From Fasciolopsis buskii (taxonomy: Eukaryota; Platyhelminthes; Trematoda; Plagiorchiida; Fasciolidae): 64,000 nucleotides of DNA. The translations under genes and the position numbers were made by a program. The stretch lies in contig LUCM01000130.1 in assembly GCA_008360955.1 (NCBI GenBank), positions 169,840 to 233,839 on the forward strand, in the 5' to 3' direction. The notes under the pieces were generated by a model. That model had not been told where the DNA came from. It searched no databases and was given only the letters and a program-made list of their open reading frames with translations. Shown here piece after piece: positions 25,240 to 37,985 of this stretch (the stretch's first letter is position 1; every line of letters starts with the position of its first letter).

Positions 25240-26230
25240 ACATGGTTTAAATGATTTTTGGGGGAATATTTGTAAACTTCCTATGTGCTCCAATAAAATC
25301 CAACACTAAAACGAAGAGTGAATTTTATGACGAACTCGCCACTCTCATTTGTAGGAACAAAGGTCTTCATATTTTATGGGCCGCTAGTGATTTCAAGACG
25401 CACGCTGAAAAACAATTTGTTGAAGGCTTATTTGGTGAGTTTTGTTCTCTACCTAAACAGGGTGCAGGTGCCGAAGGTTCTCCAACTTTGTTCACTTGCT
25501 CGGATTTTCCTATCTACCACGAGTTTCCAACACAGCTTTTGCAGCAAAGTAAAAAGACGCTAAACTGGTCATATTGACGTGGTTCTGTCCAAAACTGTAT
25601 CCTGTTGGTCCGCCTAAGTAGAATCAGATCAAGTGGTAATCATAATGGGTTATCACCAGCTGTTCGCTTATGAACAAACAATAGCACATCAGCGGAAACT
25701 CCGTCGAAGAGCAATGTAGACGATCACTGGAAGCATATCATTTTAGTGACTTAGTTGGAGGCAGATTCTTCCTCTGATCCTAGACCTGATATCCAATAAT
25801 AGCAGTGGATTTTGCGGAAGACATTGTCTAATAAAACCAAAATGATAACTCTTGACCCGCAAAGCGATGAATAAAAACGAAGGCATTTACAAAATCAAGC
25901 AAAAAAGCCTCGATCGCAAAAAAAAACTGGTGGGTCAAAGTAGTCTAGGAAATGGAAGTAGCAGCTGCTTCAGATAGCATTCACTGACTTCTTAAGCTTG
26001 TACAACATGACCGCTTACGGCGAAATTCGTTTAACGAATCGATATGAGATAGAAGTAGACAGCCTATTTCGAGCGTGATACACAATGGAGATGAACTAAC
26101 TGTTGTGAACCGCTCCAGGTACGCCGGTAACCACTTGACGAATGAAAACAGCACGGTAATGGGGATGGTCACGCGATGGCCTAAGGCTCGAATGGCATTC
26201 AGTGGAATTTAGCTCTTGTGGTGACAACCT
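25240..26230 (+). pseudogene. RTE-type LINE fragment, endonuclease and linker
   Basis: The translation tracks the RTE apurinic endonuclease: FVNFLCAPIKSNT (usually SAYAPTDSNT), then SEFYDELATLICRNKG, then a damaged version of the GD-N-AQVG active-site strand. After several frameshifts, linker text follows in scattered frames (NWWVKVV, EMEVAAASDS, IHNGDEL), matching the WW-x-R / EMEAAAA / IHN segments of the younger copies. No reverse transcriptase core was found downstream. Old and inactive. Confidence 0.75.
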
Positions 26231-28537
26231 CATATTTCGGCGAACCAGAGAGATCCGTTCTATTGCACCAGAGTGCTCTCGTTTTTCGTTGCGTGGGTGC
26301 GAGACCTCAGTTTTTTTATTGATGATTTTAATCGCTTAGAGGCTTCCGTTTATCGACATTTGCGTGGTTTCGCTATTATTGGTCGGAAAGAGCACTTAAA
26401 ATTGTTCAATTCGGTAAATGGGTATTGTGTGCTGATTCACAGAATACTTCATCGAAGAGCATCTAGTTTAATAAACTTTGTTAGTTGGGACAAGTATCTC
26501 AAATACACGCTTATGGCACCGTGATCTGTTTCCCAATCTTCTGTCGAACTGCAGGAAGCCATGTGAAAGCTAGCAGATGACCACCAAGCTTTGAATGAGA
26601 ATGCGTAGTGAACTCAGGCTTTGCAAGTTTTCCACGTCCTCACGACAGAAGTCAAAAAATATCCCCCAGTCAATTGGCTGGAGACCCTGAAGGATATGAC
26701 AGCGAACTGTGAACCGCGGCAATTTTGCTTCTTTCTGTCAAGGTAGAACGAATGAAAGAATGCTTTTCTGTATTAATTACTGCAGGGTTCTTTTCATTTC
26801 CCGCCTGCTGAAGGTCCACTCACAGTTCACCCGGAACATCCATGTTTCCTACCGTATCTTGCAGCACGGTGAGAAAGGCGGCATCTACCGGGACTCATCC
26901 TGCTGTTTAATCCTGTACGCTGAAGCGATGATGACCCATGTGAAAACATCTAACCGCTTATCGACATGAAGAGGACGTCAAGGGCTGTCAGTTAGGTCAA
27001 ACCGAACGATAACACAAAGATCAGTTTCCTGTTCATCTATGTTGACGAACCTTTCAAGGCTATTGAGTATTTACAGTTGACCAGCCTTATTCAACGGACC
27101 ATCGTAGATAATCCAAAATATTGGGAGTTTACGGCAAGAGTAGTGGATGACGAATCGTCTTATCCAATATCATGGTCAGAGATTGGCAGAACTGGGGCGA
27201 AATGGCGCCGATTATTTCAATCGACAATCTGATTAATAAAACTTCAGGACAATGTCAGTTAGTAACGACGGATGGAATTAACCAGCGAACCGCGTTCTGA
27301 CCAGAGTACATCAGCATGTGATTTGTCTTTGCATAGTAAACGAATTTTGGTGACTTGCGGGCTTGGTCTTTTTTCTCACTAGAGTTAGTCTGTGTTGGTG
27401 TGTTGGTGTGAGATTGAAAGTATCAACGACTGAGGGGTTAACGTTCAAGGAGACCTGCTGCTTTTTATAACGCTTTCTACAGAGGTTCTTTTGTAACTTC
27501 GAAAATTTTAGAAGCTTTCACTCTCCATCCAAAATTTTTGACTTGTTTGTTGCTCAGTAAACGAGTGAAGAAGCTGTGTAAAATTATTCAAAATATGATG
27601 ATTTCTAGCCTGCTTTCCAAGTGTATTCAATGCCTTGCTTAGGTAGCCATTAAGATTTTCCCGGCCAAACCACCGGATCTAGTAGGAATTATACTTGGGT
27701 ATCTTCGATTACATTTCTAGTGTTACTGAATGCTTTGTATGTCCAGTATACAGTGTTACCTAACTCACCAATTTCCATCCTTGAATATACGTTTCAGATT
27801 CACTTGTTCAAAAAATTAGTATTGTTAGATACACGAACCTAACACCACATATACGTAAGGAATTACTCATTTAAAAGCAAAAGCTAAATTCTGCTGGTTA
27901 TCGGCTGTTTTTTTGCAACACGTTGACTACGGGAAATGAACTTAAATTACTCAAAAGCTTACTATTCATAATTCTGTTTGCATCAACTATTCTTCCAGTC
28001 TCACACAACTCATGTGCTCAGATTGACGGGAAATCAATTTCTTACTGACCGATGGACTTCCGAAATGTTTACCGACTAGTCTGTTCATCCTAATAGTTCG
28101 TGAATTGAAGTTATGCTTTGCACTTGACTTGTTTTGATCTCTTGGCACAAAATATGCATTGTTCATTAGGACTCTAATCTGCAACTGCAGGCCCTATTAA
28201 TACCACTAATGACGTTTGATTTTAATGAATAGCATTTGTTATGTATTGTGAAGGACCAAAATGAAACCGACGATTATATTTACTGAGAACAACACAACGT
28301 GGGGGACAAAATCGTTTTCAGTTATTCGTACCCATAGCAGTAGATAACACTAAATACAGTTGGATATGGATCCATCTCCAACCATACTAACGAAAAACAA
28401 CCTCGTTCGCCACGTTGTTGTTCTCAATGTTCTGTTGGATTTTTCAAACGGTTATATTTACTCTTTTTGCCATTTAAATAGCGTGAGTAACGATCGGTTT
28501 TCATCTAGAAAAATTATAAACTTTGGGTTTTCAAAGT
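26231..28537. other. No recognised gene
   Basis: Two open plus-strand frames (26273-26524 and 26709-26969) and a minus frame (27987-28184, polar) were examined. None shows a known domain. The sequence may include remnants of the adjoining RTE fragment or another element. Confidence 0.4.
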
Positions 28538-28843
28538 TCATTCAAAGTAAACACAAAACACCAGAGCAACCGCGTAGATTGATGAGTTCGAGAAGGTTGA
28601 TTCCACAAAAGTGTCATTCGACTCCGGGTGCCAAAGAGCTCGGCTACTGAGAGAGACTGTGGCGTTCTTGCACGAGCCAATATAGACCTGTGTGATGATC
28701 TTGTACCGGGACGGAGTACAAAGCTCTCGAGCACGCTTGCGCAACACGTTGGCCAGATTCAGTGAGAGTGACTGAGATTTCCGAGGATCGTATGCTTCCG
28801 ATTCAAGCAGGTGTTTCAAAACTTCATCCACCATATCCTCCAG
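28538..28843 (-). CDS. DYNLT5: Tctex1-type dynein light chain, C-terminal exon
   Basis: This exon encodes 101 residues and a TGA stop at 28540-28538. It is nearly all of a Tctex1 domain: VDEVLKHLLESEAYDP, then RYKIITQVYIG, SSRALWHPESNDTF and the family C-terminus AVALVFCVYFE. Tctex1 proteins are light chains bound to the dynein intermediate chain or its ciliary relatives. The acceptor (AAATCAG) gives phase 0, matching the donor of the exon at 35433-35678. Joined, the two exons give 183 residues, against about 179 for human DYNLT5. The ENTY-rich N-terminus and the Tctex1 end both favour the DYNLT2/DYNLT5 group. The exact paralogue is less certain than the family. Confidence 0.88.
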   Translation of the reverse strand: MEDMVDEVLKHLLESEAYDPRKSQSLSLNLANVLRKRARELCTPSRYKIITQVYIGSCKNATVSLSSRALWHPESNDTFVESTFSNSSIYAVALVFCVYFE

Positions 28844-29966
28844 CTGATTTGGAATTTGAAGTAAATGCAACAGATAAAACAGATTGGCAGACGTGCGTGC
28901 ATTCTGTATGCTTATCTAAGCTACTGTTTACTGAGATGCAGTGTCTATCACTGGGTGGTGATCTACAGGAAAGTGCAGAAGATGTTTGTTTTGGAAATCG
29001 CTAAAACATGGAGATGGACGTGAAATCCTCATCATCACTCTGTTACGTAACTTGCCGGGTAAAAGATTCGTAGGCACTTAACTGAACTTAATCTAAGTAA
29101 TGAGAAAGTAATTCAGTGGAGTATGCATATGAATGAAATTACAAATGCCAAGTGAAATACTAAAATACCAACAGTTAGTAGATTACTAAAAATTCAGTCG
29201 TTAACAGAACCAATCGAAATACGGGGAACTATCCAAATATTGGAGAAAAAAGAACGGTATGCCAAGTAGAAGGAAAACTTTTATTATAGACCAGGTTGTC
29301 TACCGATCGAGATATTCCCACTGAGTTTCGGGAGATCCGCTAACTCCAAATTGGATCAATTTGCTGTTATTTTGGTTTTGCTGGTGAGTTATGCGTAAAA
29401 TTAACGCCACAAATCATCCAGCGTTAAACATAGCCTATCACTGGGATACATTTTGTAGTAAAGCAAACCTCTTGGGTGATGAAAATTAAGAAGACATCAT
29501 ATCCTTTGCCTGAAAATCCTAGGATACTGGAAAGTTTAGGTCACAAAGCCGGAGTTTGCTGTTAACGCACTGAGGCTATTCAATTTTAAATCGTCCTGCA
29601 GAAAACATCTACTGATTAGGCTACCAGAAGCTAACTGATGTGGTTGTTTTACCGTCAATTTTCCAATCTCTAAGTAATATCTTAGATATAGGTTGCTAAA
29701 AAGTAAAAAGTAATAACTTGAGCAGCCAGTTCGGGCCCGTCGTGAAGGGAAATAAAAAGAATTAGCAATGCCCATATAAGCAAGAACCGGAAAAGTGGTG
29801 AGGTAGTGATAAAATCGGCAGCAGAAATTAACTACCGAGTGAACCAGAGTCCAATAGATGGATGACTGTCCCTAAACGTAGCCAAGTTATGTTTTGAGGC
29901 AAAGTTTACTACCGGCAAATCAAACTGCGATTATTAAATGCACTCACTAACCAATTGCGTTCTCAG

Positions 29967-30830
29967 TGGTTCAAACGAGCTTCTGCAGCCGACTTACAAA
30001 AAGATACTCAAGTATGGATAAGAGCTGACAGCAGGCTGCCGAATTCGCATACTTGGCTAACAACTGTAACCGACAGACCGGCTGTTTGCTTCTCGGGGGA
30101 ATTTGGTCCATCAACGTGTATACACAATGTGGTACTAAAAACATGGTTTACTCGGCCCATTCTTCATTTTGTAATCCCCTTTAGAAACACAGTTTTTCTT
30201 TCATTAAGGTACACTGCAATCAGTTAACTCCAATAAGCTGTTTAAAATAACTGCATTAGGGATCTAATTTCAGTGTCTTTTACGGTGGATCGGTAAAACC
30301 GAAATACCGGTTGCTTTCACATAACGCAATTCACTTAAGCCTCGGCTAGGAAGTTTTAACCATTAGATAGCGAATTAATGCTTTACCAAACTTTTTATGA
30401 GCTCTTTAACACTACTGTTTCTATTCTTCAAAATAATTCATCTAGACAACAGGAAACAAAGGTCAAATATCAACTGTATGTAATTCTATCCCTAAACGTT
30501 TTCCAAGGTATTTGCTCTGCCATTGCTAACCCATACATTTGGGAAGATTTTCCTGATTGTTTGTAATTATTGCTTGTAAATGAGGGCGAATATTTTAACG
30601 TATCAGTTTACTCGTTAGCCACGGAACCCTTGATTGCTTACGTGCGTAAATTGGAGGTGCCGCCGCACAGACTGATCTCCCTTGGAACGATTGAAACAAT
30701 GACTATTCTTTCAAACACAATACCCAATGCAACTCCAACGATCAAATTCATCGCCGAAGAGCATATTAGCTATGAGCTCGTTTTATGGCCCAGAAGTAGC
30801 CAATTTCTTCAGGTCAAGTCTGGAGAATAG
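29967..30830 (+). CDS. Candidate gene nested in the Tctex1 intron
   Basis: Three exons in matching phase: 29967-30208 (acceptor GCGTTCTCAG, donor AAG/GTACAC), 30371-30507 (donor CAAG/GTATTT) and 30607-30830, ending in TAG. An alternative donor, CAG/GTCAAG, lies near 30812. The first exon encodes 80 residues including SHTWLTTVTDRPAVCFSGEF. The last encodes a beta-strand-like stretch with EVPPHRLISLGTIETMTIL. Several N-x-S/T sites (NTT, NNSS, NAT) hint at an extracellular protein. It runs opposite to the surrounding gene. Earlier exons were not found and the family is not recognised. The acceptor at 30371 was chosen by phase. Confidence 0.4.
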
Positions 30831-32994
30831 CTCTTGTAAATCATTAGTTTACAAAAAATGTTTAGAAATTGTTGTGTTGAGGCCATAGGGTGCGTAATCG
30901 GTTCTTAGATTGAAATGAATCAACCACTGAGGAAGTTCACCATTGATAGAACAAATATGAAGTTCACAAAAAAGTAAATCGAATAAGAAAATGTAAATCT
31001 TGTTTCTGACACTAAGGAGTCGTGAAGAAATTCCAACCTAGCAGTCACTTTGGAGAAGCGAAATGTGGAATCGATAAACTGCATCTGCATAGCATTGTAT
31101 TGCACAAAAATATGACACGGAAGTTTTCAAAGAGTGCTCCGCTTTGAAATAAAGAAGAGATAAAAATTACGAATAGGTGTTCTCTTTAATTTCTTGCAAT
31201 ACGTCAAAGAGCTAAGCCTTTAATAAAATTCAGACGTTTATTAATCACAACCGGAAATGTTTTGGAGTGTATACTGGAAACGATACGCCTTATGAACCCT
31301 CATTTAAAATGTTCAGATAATGGAAAAATGGGTAACCGGAGGCACTTACGAAATCGTTTTTAGCCACATTTGCAGTCACGTGTAAATGCACCTTGTACAA
31401 GTTTATTGATGGCAATCGAAGTGTTAGTTCACAGCAAAAATTTGCTAACGTGATGTGTCTTCATATTTCATTGATCGGAGACATTCATTATGAGGCGGTT
31501 GGTATTATCTGATTAGGGTCTTCACAAGGTAATCGGGATGGAAACATTTTAGATCGCAAGAACGCGTTAATTCAGACCTGCCTAAACCACTTGGTTGCTG
31601 CATCAGCTGCATTTGCCGAGTATAAAAAACGATTAAAGTGTTATCATCACCTTAGTAATCTCTCGAAAAACTGTCCGCTTATACGTGAAAGATGCACACT
31701 ATTTAGATCACACTGTTTGAGGTGATTTTAGTTAACTACTCATAGGACATGGATTCATTTGAATTCATGTCATTCCTGATGCCGAATCATCTTGTTGCCT
31801 GAGAAGGATTTGTGCCACTAGTGCCTACCAAAATGGAAGACAGATGACTTGAATCAAAAGGTGCGGGTGAAACGAAATGCAATTGAACAAAGAACGTGTC
31901 AACTGTGCCTTCAAAGATGCCTAGCGTCTAGGCTGGCGCAACCTAAAAATAATCGAAGCCTTTGATCTATTTTATCAACGAAGTTACTGTCTGTTTTCTT
32001 CACACACGAACAACTCAAAACATGCGATGTCACTGAACAGAAATAGCGAAAGTTCACTAGGATGAAATATACTTTCGATTTATGTGATCGATGTAATTCC
32101 ATTTTCTCCTATTGGAGTGAAAACTCTAGGTCATAGCCTTCCTCCGAATACAGTGGTGGTTCTTCGTTCTTTTCTTCTGGTTTGTCATATTCACTGCTAC
32201 GATCGGCCGATTGGACCACCTGGGTGAGTCGTTGATTTTATCTCGAACATAGGAGCACCTGAGGTTGTTACTATCAAATACAAACGCACAGACTGTTTCG
32301 TAACAAAAAGGGAAAGAGAATGTCTGGCTCTATTTAGTCCCAGAAATCTTCAGTCGGTCCTAACTCTTGATCGCTATTGCCCGTTCCTGTTGTCTGTGGC
32401 AATAAAAGCAAAATGGAGCAGCCAACTAATTTGGCCCATTGTTATTAGTCAATTTCCTCACGCGGTATCTTCGGTTGAGTTGTCCACTGGCGTAATTAGT
32501 TCGATGTCCCACGGCTGTGTTGATATTTGACAAGCGCAAGGATTTTGACACCTATTACCCTTACAGCGATCCACCTATCTTCTCAAAGTAGTCTTGTACC
32601 GCCAATGATATTTACAGTAAACGGTGCTTATTTACAGTTCCCTTGGGAATGTGACGTCCTGTTGAAATCCAAGCAAGGAATGGGTGATCTACTATTCGAC
32701 CACCAAATGGTCTATCATACAATACATTTTTACGAATACCAAAGTATCAGTTTATGAGTTCTTATGCAATGAATTTGACCTTCACTTCATATCACATCTT
32801 TCCGCATCGTATATTGTATCTTTAAATTTATCTACTAACATTAGGATTCTCAGTAAGAGTGCGAAAATAATTTTCACAACGGTTCCTTGAGATTTCTGAT
32901 GGAAAGGGTCCGTACATGCGCTCTGTTTTACTACCTCCGTAGCCCTCTTCATTGTGCTTGCGCATGTAAATGACTCACGGGTGACCTGTTTACA

Positions 32995-33050
32995 TTATAT
33001 ATATATATATAACTTATATGACAAATGTGTAGTTACTACTATACATTTGT
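32995..33050. repeat. AT repeat followed by a 13-bp hairpin
   Basis: An (AT)n tract to about 33011 is followed by an inverted repeat. The arm 33021-33033 pairs with 33038-33050 (12 of 13 bases, with a G-T wobble at the thirteenth position) around a TACT loop. Confidence 0.8.
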
Positions 33051-34981
33051 GATATGAGAAGATCAACGAAAGAGGGAAACGCCGGCTAAATGGGGGGACA
33101 GTTTGTTCCCTTCAAAATACCTAAATCCTATCTGCTTACCTACAGCCGATTAGGAACCCAGTTACGTACCTTGAACAAGTAAAACGAATGAACAGGACTA
33201 ATGCAGAACTCCGAACCATGAAGAACTTTTACTAGCAGCAGTTACTAACACCGATTACACCACAGAATCAATCAAAATGAACCGAAAATTTTCAGAAAGA
33301 TTGTGGTGGGAACAAGGTCGGCATAAATCCTGCCACACCAAGTTTACTTGCTGACAGAGATTTCATAAAGAAGCTGTCGGGTGTTACCAATACTAACAAT
33401 GCAACTAAGCTATAAATGCTTTACTTCTCGGCTAGTGGTGTCCTAGCAGTTGCAAAATTTAATTCATGCTTTCATAGCATCATCCTTCCGGAATTCAATG
33501 GCGTAATCATTTGGGGTTGTGTATATCAGCTGCATGACCAAGCACGTGCCCGAACATATCCACCAGAATCACCAAAAAGGTTTAAACGCTCAGCAGCGCA
33601 GTGTTTTCAATCTTAGTGCGGACCACTCATGTAGCAAACGCAATTCATTATTTTCGCGCCCATTTTAGGGCCCCCAAATGACTGTATTATTCTAGGCGCA
33701 ATGGAAATTGTCGCCATCTTCAAGGGCCTTGATTCGTTTCCATCTAATTCCGCACTTTACATCAGTTGGCACAGAGCGCCGTACCCCCGTTTTGGACAAC
33801 GCACGGACAGCGCTTTAATACCGCTATCTTTTTATCATTCTTATGCCATTCACTGTCTGTAAATTCTTTGATAGTTTGTGATGCTCCGGCATGAGAATGA
33901 TTTACTTCAGGGCACCCTGAACACCACGTTATTTTCACGAGCCAAACGGCTGAACATACAGGTACATGCCATCTACTTATGAGACAACATGAAAGTTAGA
34001 AAAGTGTAAACATTGCAGTACTGTGGAAACTTTCGGGCTGTTTTTACTGTCCTTTTTGTTTCGGTTGTTACAAGATGAGAAAATTAAATACTGAAGTTTC
34101 AGAAACCCAATTCATTCCAATCTTTCCCGCCCAAATATTTCACCTGACCTCTTCTAGTTTCACATGACCATTTACTAGAAGGCATTTTGGCAAATCCAGA
34201 TTACCAATTTACTGTTAGAAGTGTGCTGACTGATGTATTGGCCGACGTTCATTGTTTTTCTATTCGCAGACGGGAATTTCGAACCAAACGAGAAAATAAT
34301 TGATGGTCTCCTGAACTTTATACCATAATTAATGATCTGGCTGCTTCCAAAGGCGGGAAATAAATCTCTGTTGTCAGTCAAACAGAGTTTCCAGCACTCA
34401 CCGTTAACCCTCAGTCGGCCTTGAAGTAAGACAAACCAATGTGCACAAGACTATATGGCATACCGAAACGCCACTCCGAATTAGCGTGATTGCGGTAATC
34501 GACTTCGCAAACCGGCGGCCTGCTAATCGCCTTTTTCAGACTTAGAGCTCGAACGCTTTAATAGCTGAAGATTAATTTACGTTTTCCTTTTAATTAAGCT
34601 AACTTTATCCGTTCTCTTATTTACCCCCAACAAATGAAATACAATACCGGGAGGATTCCATAGCCAATGAAATGCTATGAGTGGGATAGTAGACCGCACT
34701 TTGCATTTGAACCCGTAATATTCAAGTTAAAAACCATGGTTATGACCATCCGGTCGTCGGATTGAAAATCGGATACTGTTTTATTGTGGAGACGATCAAG
34801 TCCTCAAAATATGAAGACGCTAAATTTCTTACGAATGCTTATTTCTGGCAAAAGCGTTTAATGTCCAAGTGAATCTTTACATTTTGACTGGTTAACTGAA
34901 TTCCTTCCCCGGACATTGCTCTTCTATGGCTGCTTTTCATGCTTCTACATATGATCGTAAAGTCACCATCCATCTGGCTAT

Positions 34982-34996
34982 TTATATATATATATA
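34982..34996. repeat. Short AT dinucleotide repeat
   Basis: A TA-repeat tract within the Tctex1-type intron. Confidence 0.85.
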
Positions 34997-35432
34997 CCCT
35001 ATAGCTTATGGTACATAATGTTTTTTCACGATTCAGTCGCTGCCCTGTCCGAGATCGATGAAGCCTTGTTGGTCGCACCAGTGTTTTCTATCCAGGTAGA
35101 AGTGGGCCTAGCTTGAAATCTCTGGATATTAGTTACTACGTGGATCGGTTGACATTCCGCTCCCAGTGTGCTGTACTTCGGAACTTGCTCGTTTTGCTCG
35201 ACCATCAGCCATTGTGAACATAGAATGAAAAAGACAGACTCTTGTGACCGTATTGTCTCAGGGCGTCTGTTGTTGACGTCATGTATTCCCAACAACTGTG
35301 TTATCGGACATTTGACTTCCATATCCTATGTCTCGTGTATGTCTCCGTAGTAGCATCAATCCGACGATACAATAATTTTACTAATAAACAAAAAAAAGTT
35401 GTTTGTGATAAGACATGTAATCGAGAGAATAC

Positions 35433-35678
35433 CTTCTTTTGTTTTATCCTTTCACTTTCCTTCGGTTGCATCCGGTAGGTGTTTTCATATTTGTAGCTTT
35501 TTTGAAACCCACTACGAAAAGTTCCCCAAAGGCTTCCTCGAGGTCCCACGACTGAGCGCCGGTGGCTAACACTGGCTTGGCTTTGTCTCCTGGAGTGAGT
35601 CAGTACGGACTGTCTCCTGCTACCAGGCAAAACAGGTGCATCACGACCCTTGTCCACCTCCACTATTGCCTCCATCAT
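35433..35678 (-). CDS. DYNLT5: Tctex1-type dynein light chain, N-terminal coding exon
   Basis: This exon encodes 82 residues starting MMEAIVEVDKGRDAP and ends at a donor, AAG then GTATTC, in phase 0. It contains a basic, serine-rich region with two RRQS motifs (possible phosphorylation sites) and finishes with YENTYRMQPKE. The ENTY-x-x-x-P motif sits just before the Tctex1 domain in DYNLT5-like and TCTEX1D4-like proteins. An in-frame TAA lies 21-23 bases upstream of the ATG, inside a sequence that looks like an acceptor (TTTTGCAG). The start codon is therefore well placed and a non-coding first exon probably lies further upstream. The intron to the C-terminal exon would be 6.6 kb (28844-35432). 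Confidence 0.82.
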
Positions 35679-35700
35679 GAATGAAAATCTGCAAAATTAG

Positions 35701-37426
35701 GAAAATAGCAGTCATATGCACGGAATGTGAGAAGTGTTTGTTTCAAACCTTCCTCAGCTTGACTTCAAATTTTGTCGAGATGAGGCGCAATCATGCGAAA
35801 ATAAGCTAGACTTACCTGACTGGTTAAGTTACCGTTCTGATTGATCGCAGATCTAATAAACTCCTCTGCTTTTTCGGACGGATGGTGATCTTGCTTTTAG
35901 TGCATTAAGTTGCACAATGCAAACGAAGTAGACATAAATGAACCCGTTTCGTCTTGTTACTGTCGTGGGATGCAACTCGGTCACTCCCATTGGGTAAACT
36001 TATCAGTCAGCTCTTGCGGTTCAGCTTTGGTCAATCTTTGACAGCGTAAGGTGCGGGAAAATGCAGTAATAAGAGCTGACCCATATGCCAGTTGCCGCTA
36101 TGGCGAAAAAAGGACAGGTGACTAGAGACATTGTTGGATCACAAACGTCAATGGCAGAGAATCAGACGGCGAAGATCGCACCGCTGGAACTTCCGCTGAT
36201 GATAAATGCATTAAATTTACATCATGAAAGCTCGGCAAAGTGCGAAATAAGACGTACATAGTGCATAGTTTTCCTACGCTCTTGCGATATGCTTCATCAA
36301 GCTAGTGTCTTAAAACTGAGGAAACAAAAAAACTTTTCCTAAATTTCGTTGCACAGTTTTCAAGCATACACGAAACGTTACCCGTGGGTTGAAATCGATT
36401 GAAACAAGACGCGTTTCAGGCTGCAGTTGTGTTGCCCAAGTATCGAACATCACATGAAGCAATCGCCACAAGTTCTACTTGCCACTGCACTTGGAATAAC
36501 ACTTTGCTAACAGTTGTTCGCTGAATGACGACCGTTTAGGTGATATTTTTTATGTCACCCATTCACGCATGCGCAAAATTACCAACAGACTAAGGCTGGT
36601 TTTTGTTCTTTGTTCATTTGATACAGTGACTTTGAATATTATTGTTTGTTGGAAGTTCATAATACTAACTCCATATGCCTTAGACGTATTCTTCAGAATG
36701 GGGATTCTCGCTGACTGTGCGAATGTTCTAATTTCTTTCATTCGAATACTGATAAATTAATGCCTGTATAGCTGAGTGCGAGAGAGTACACCGCGCTGAG
36801 ATCAACTTGCATGCTGACGAACTTGTTTAGGAAGTTCTTATAGCCTTAAGCGAAAAAGATCAAACATAATGAAGAACTGACATAGTTCCGCCTAATTTCT
36901 GTTTCAGAATCGTTAAAAATGACAAGGTCTTGATTGCTTTTATCCATAACAGCTCAGCTGACTACATGTGACGCGAATGTGTGACTCATATCAGGCGATT
37001 GCGTTGGTTCAAAATCATAGATGGTGGAGCCCAGAAGAACTATGAACACCTCACTCATTTCAAAGTTCCGGGATATTTTCCTTACACGTGTACATGTTAG
37101 GGCGTTTTCAGGGACGTAAGTACTCTACAGTCTCATCCTGCGAATAGGCGGTATCAACGAAAGAAGACAAAACATAACGAAAGCCAAACAATTTTTTTCT
37201 TGAATTTAAAAACACTTAGGTTCAATCCTGATGCCGCACATAGGATAAACGAAGCATAAAATCATTCCGATACGTGGGGTTCAATAATCCGCGTGGAGAG
37301 AAATAATCATTACCAACTATATCCGTGGAAAGATTAGTTGCCCAAATGCCTAAAGCACATAAGTTCAAATAACCATTAACAACGCCATAGATTGAGGTAA
37401 CCTTTAGTGGAAGACGAGCCAAGATT
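35701..37426. other. No supported gene
   Basis: Sequence upstream of the Tctex1-type start. It probably contains that gene's 5' non-coding exon and promoter, but neither could be pinned down. A hydrophobic frame at 36569-36760 is also open on the other strand. Confidence 0.45.
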
Positions 37427-37571
37427 TTCAAAAGCTTTGACCAGGCTTAGATATCTGACTGTGAACCACAAAATCCACACACACACACACATACATACGT
37501 ACATACATACATACATACATACATACATACATACATACATACATACATACATACATACATACATACATACA
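37427..37571. repeat. ACAT microsatellite with unique left flank, first copy
   Basis: About 60 bp of non-repetitive flank beginning TTCAAAAGCTTTGACC is followed by CA and then (ACAT)n up to the gap. Confidence 0.97.
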
Positions 37572-37578
37572 NNNNNNN
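37572..37578. other. Assembly gap of 7 N
   Basis: Seven N between two near-identical blocks. Confidence 0.99.
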
Positions 37579-37728
37579 TTCAAAAGCTTTGACCAGGCTT
37601 AGATATCTGACTGTGAACCACAAAATCCACACACACACACACATACATACGTACATACATACATACATACATACATACATACATACATACATACATACAT
37701 ACATACATACATACATACATACATACAT
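37579..37728. repeat. ACAT microsatellite with same flank, second copy
   Basis: Repeats 37427-37571 base for base over the unique flank and the start of the microsatellite, then runs on into new sequence. An assembly duplication across the gap is the likely cause. Reading frames here (YVCM or THIHTYIH repeats) are not genes. Confidence 0.95.
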
Positions 37729-37829
37729 AACCCAGTGGTCCCACTTAATTCGTCACCATTATGAATGGGTGATGAGTCTAGCGATGAATGACAAGGACAT
37801 TCGTCGAAAATGTTCGATTGGTTGGTCGA

Positions 37830-37985
37830 GGGTAGACCAGAAGCCAGACGTTTTTGAAGCAATGTGTGATATACACCAGTGGAAGGACAAAATCGGTCCG
37901 GAAGCACACGATTGGTGTGTCCATTACTGCCGCTATTCAGGTATCCTATTCAGGCGCCCTCTTGCTACTAACCTCTGATTGGCCA
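37830..37985 (+). repeat. Protein-like repeat, copy 2 (E-A-H-D-W box)
   Basis: The clearest copy of this family. An open frame reads CDIHQWKDKIGPEAHDW, then VHYCRYSG, and ends FRRPLATNL before a stop at 37976-37978. The upstream text QWKDKIGPE aligns with KWMDEHNFPG in the copy at 19.5 kb, across a frameshift. It may be an exon of a multicopy host gene or a piece of an element protein. Confidence 0.5.

Larger units (their letters stand above)
30831..35432. other. Intronic sequence, no further gene supported
   Basis: The rest of the large intron of the Tctex1-type gene. It contains AT repeats and a hairpin (separate entries). Short frames at 31911-32102, 32527-32890, 33416-33616 and 34175-34381 have no recognised domain. 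Confidence 0.5.

Noticed and set aside
28762..29004. Plus frame over the Tctex1 exon
   Set aside because: Largely the antisense of a well-supported exon.
37480..37728. Regularly spaced repeats that might suggest a CRISPR array
   Set aside because: The period is 4 bp, there are no spacers, and the host is eukaryotic.
37376..37907. Long frames made of YVCM or IHTY repeats
   Set aside because: They are translations of the ACAT microsatellite, which is open in several frames.
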